From Tardiphaga sp. (GTDB lineage: Bacteria; Pseudomonadota; Alphaproteobacteria; Rhizobiales; Xanthobacteraceae), in NCBI GenBank assembly GCA_028290765.1, contig JAQGJF010000631.1, positions 1 through 6,663 on the forward strand: DNA of 6,663 nucleotides, given 5' to 3'. Position numbers and translations under genes: made by a program. The notes beneath the pieces were generated by a model. It ran no database searches and had not been told where the DNA came from. It was given only the letters and a program-made list of their open reading frames with translations. This document shows, piece after piece, positions 6,413 to 6,663 of this stretch; position 1 is the first letter of the stretch, and each line of letters begins with the position of its first letter.

Positions 6413-6663
6413 GCGCACCCATCGACATCATCGCCGTCTCCAAGAGCTATGACGGCAGCACCCGCGCCGTCGATGCCGTCGATATGAGCATCCGGGGGGG
6501 AGAATTCTTTTCGCTGCTCGGGCCCTCCGGCTGCGGCAAGACGACGACGCTGCGGATGATCGCCGGCTTCGAGGACCCGACCGCGGGGACGATCGAGCTG
6601 GCCGGGGTCGACGTCTCCGGCGTGCCGCCCTACGAGCGCGCCATCAACACGGTCTTCCAGGAC
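6409..6663 (+). CDS. ABC transporter ATP-binding protein, PotA-like, N-terminal part (cut by window edge)
   Basis: The first 85 residues of a cytoplasmic ATPase are present. Y14 in VSKSYDG is the likely adenine-stacking A-loop residue. GPSGCGKTT (38-46) is the Walker A motif, followed by [16 protein letters not shown]. The last visible residues, INTVFQD, contain the Q-loop glutamine at 84. [13 protein letters not shown] resembles the PotA/CUT1-type group. The signature motif, Walker B, H-loop and any C-terminal TOBE domain lie outside. The start ATG 6409 overlaps the binding-protein stop as ATGA, and no separate ribosome-binding site is visible, so translation is probably coupled. It completes the importer by powering the two permeases. 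A run of seven G at 6494-6500 sits inside the gene; the frame is intact as read. Confidence 0.93.
   Translation, partial: MSAPIDIIAVSKSYDGSTRAVDAVDMSIRGGEFFSLLGPSGCGKTTTLRMIAGFEDPTAGTIELAGVDVSGVPPYERAINTVFQD

Noticed and set aside
5315..6418. 367-codon - strand open frame covering the binding-protein gene
   Set aside because: It is fully antisense to a clear Tat-exported binding protein; the His/Asp/Val-rich translation has no family features.

Overview
The window is a GC-rich stretch, mid-60s percent G+C by eye, with strong G/C bias at third codon positions. All recognised genes lie on the + strand. The protein styles and a large palindromic intergenic repeat built on the words CCTCATCCTGAGGAGC and GTCTCGAAGGATGG suggest an alphaproteobacterium of the Bradyrhizobium/Rhodopseudomonas/Afipia group (Nitrobacteraceae). 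That assignment rests on recall of this repeat and on gene content, not on a database search.

Left part (1-2415): three genes that look chromosomal and housekeeping-like. The first is the C-terminal ~305 residues of a PhoD-type alkaline phosphatase/phosphodiesterase, cut by the window edge. The second is a Nudix hydrolase with a perfect Nudix box and an unusual Ala/Pro-rich tail. The third is a 212-residue protein of the Asp/Glu racemase superfamily that keeps the first catalytic cysteine but appears to have lost the second. Gaps between them are about 90-100 bases, so they are not tightly coupled and may or may not share a transcript.

Middle part (2416-2831): about 415 bases without a credible gene. 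It holds a ~160-base element whose long near-perfect arms enclose further hairpins, so it could fold as a branched cruciform. Next come three short inverted repeats between the element and the following gene. The last of these, GTTCC-N7-GGAAC, touches the regulator's proposed start and is the best operator candidate.

Right part (2832-6663): a compact operon of an IclR-family regulator, two ABC permeases of the spermidine/putrescine (PotB/PotC) type, a Tat-exported substrate-binding protein (PotD-like fold family), and the start of the PotA-like ATPase, cut by the right edge. Two junctions are ATGA stop/start overlaps (IclR-permease 1 and binding protein-ATPase). The other two gaps are 8 and 16 bases, both with good ribosome-binding sites. 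Together these make a complete importer with its own regulator as first gene, which suggests autoregulation and control by the imported compound or a product of it. The substrate cannot be read from the sequence; such cassettes serve polyamines, opines, amino-acid derivatives and other small organic compounds.

Nothing here forms an obviously new multi-gene system. The points most worth following are the one-cysteine racemase-like enzyme, the cruciform repeat, and the palindromes upstream of the IclR operon.
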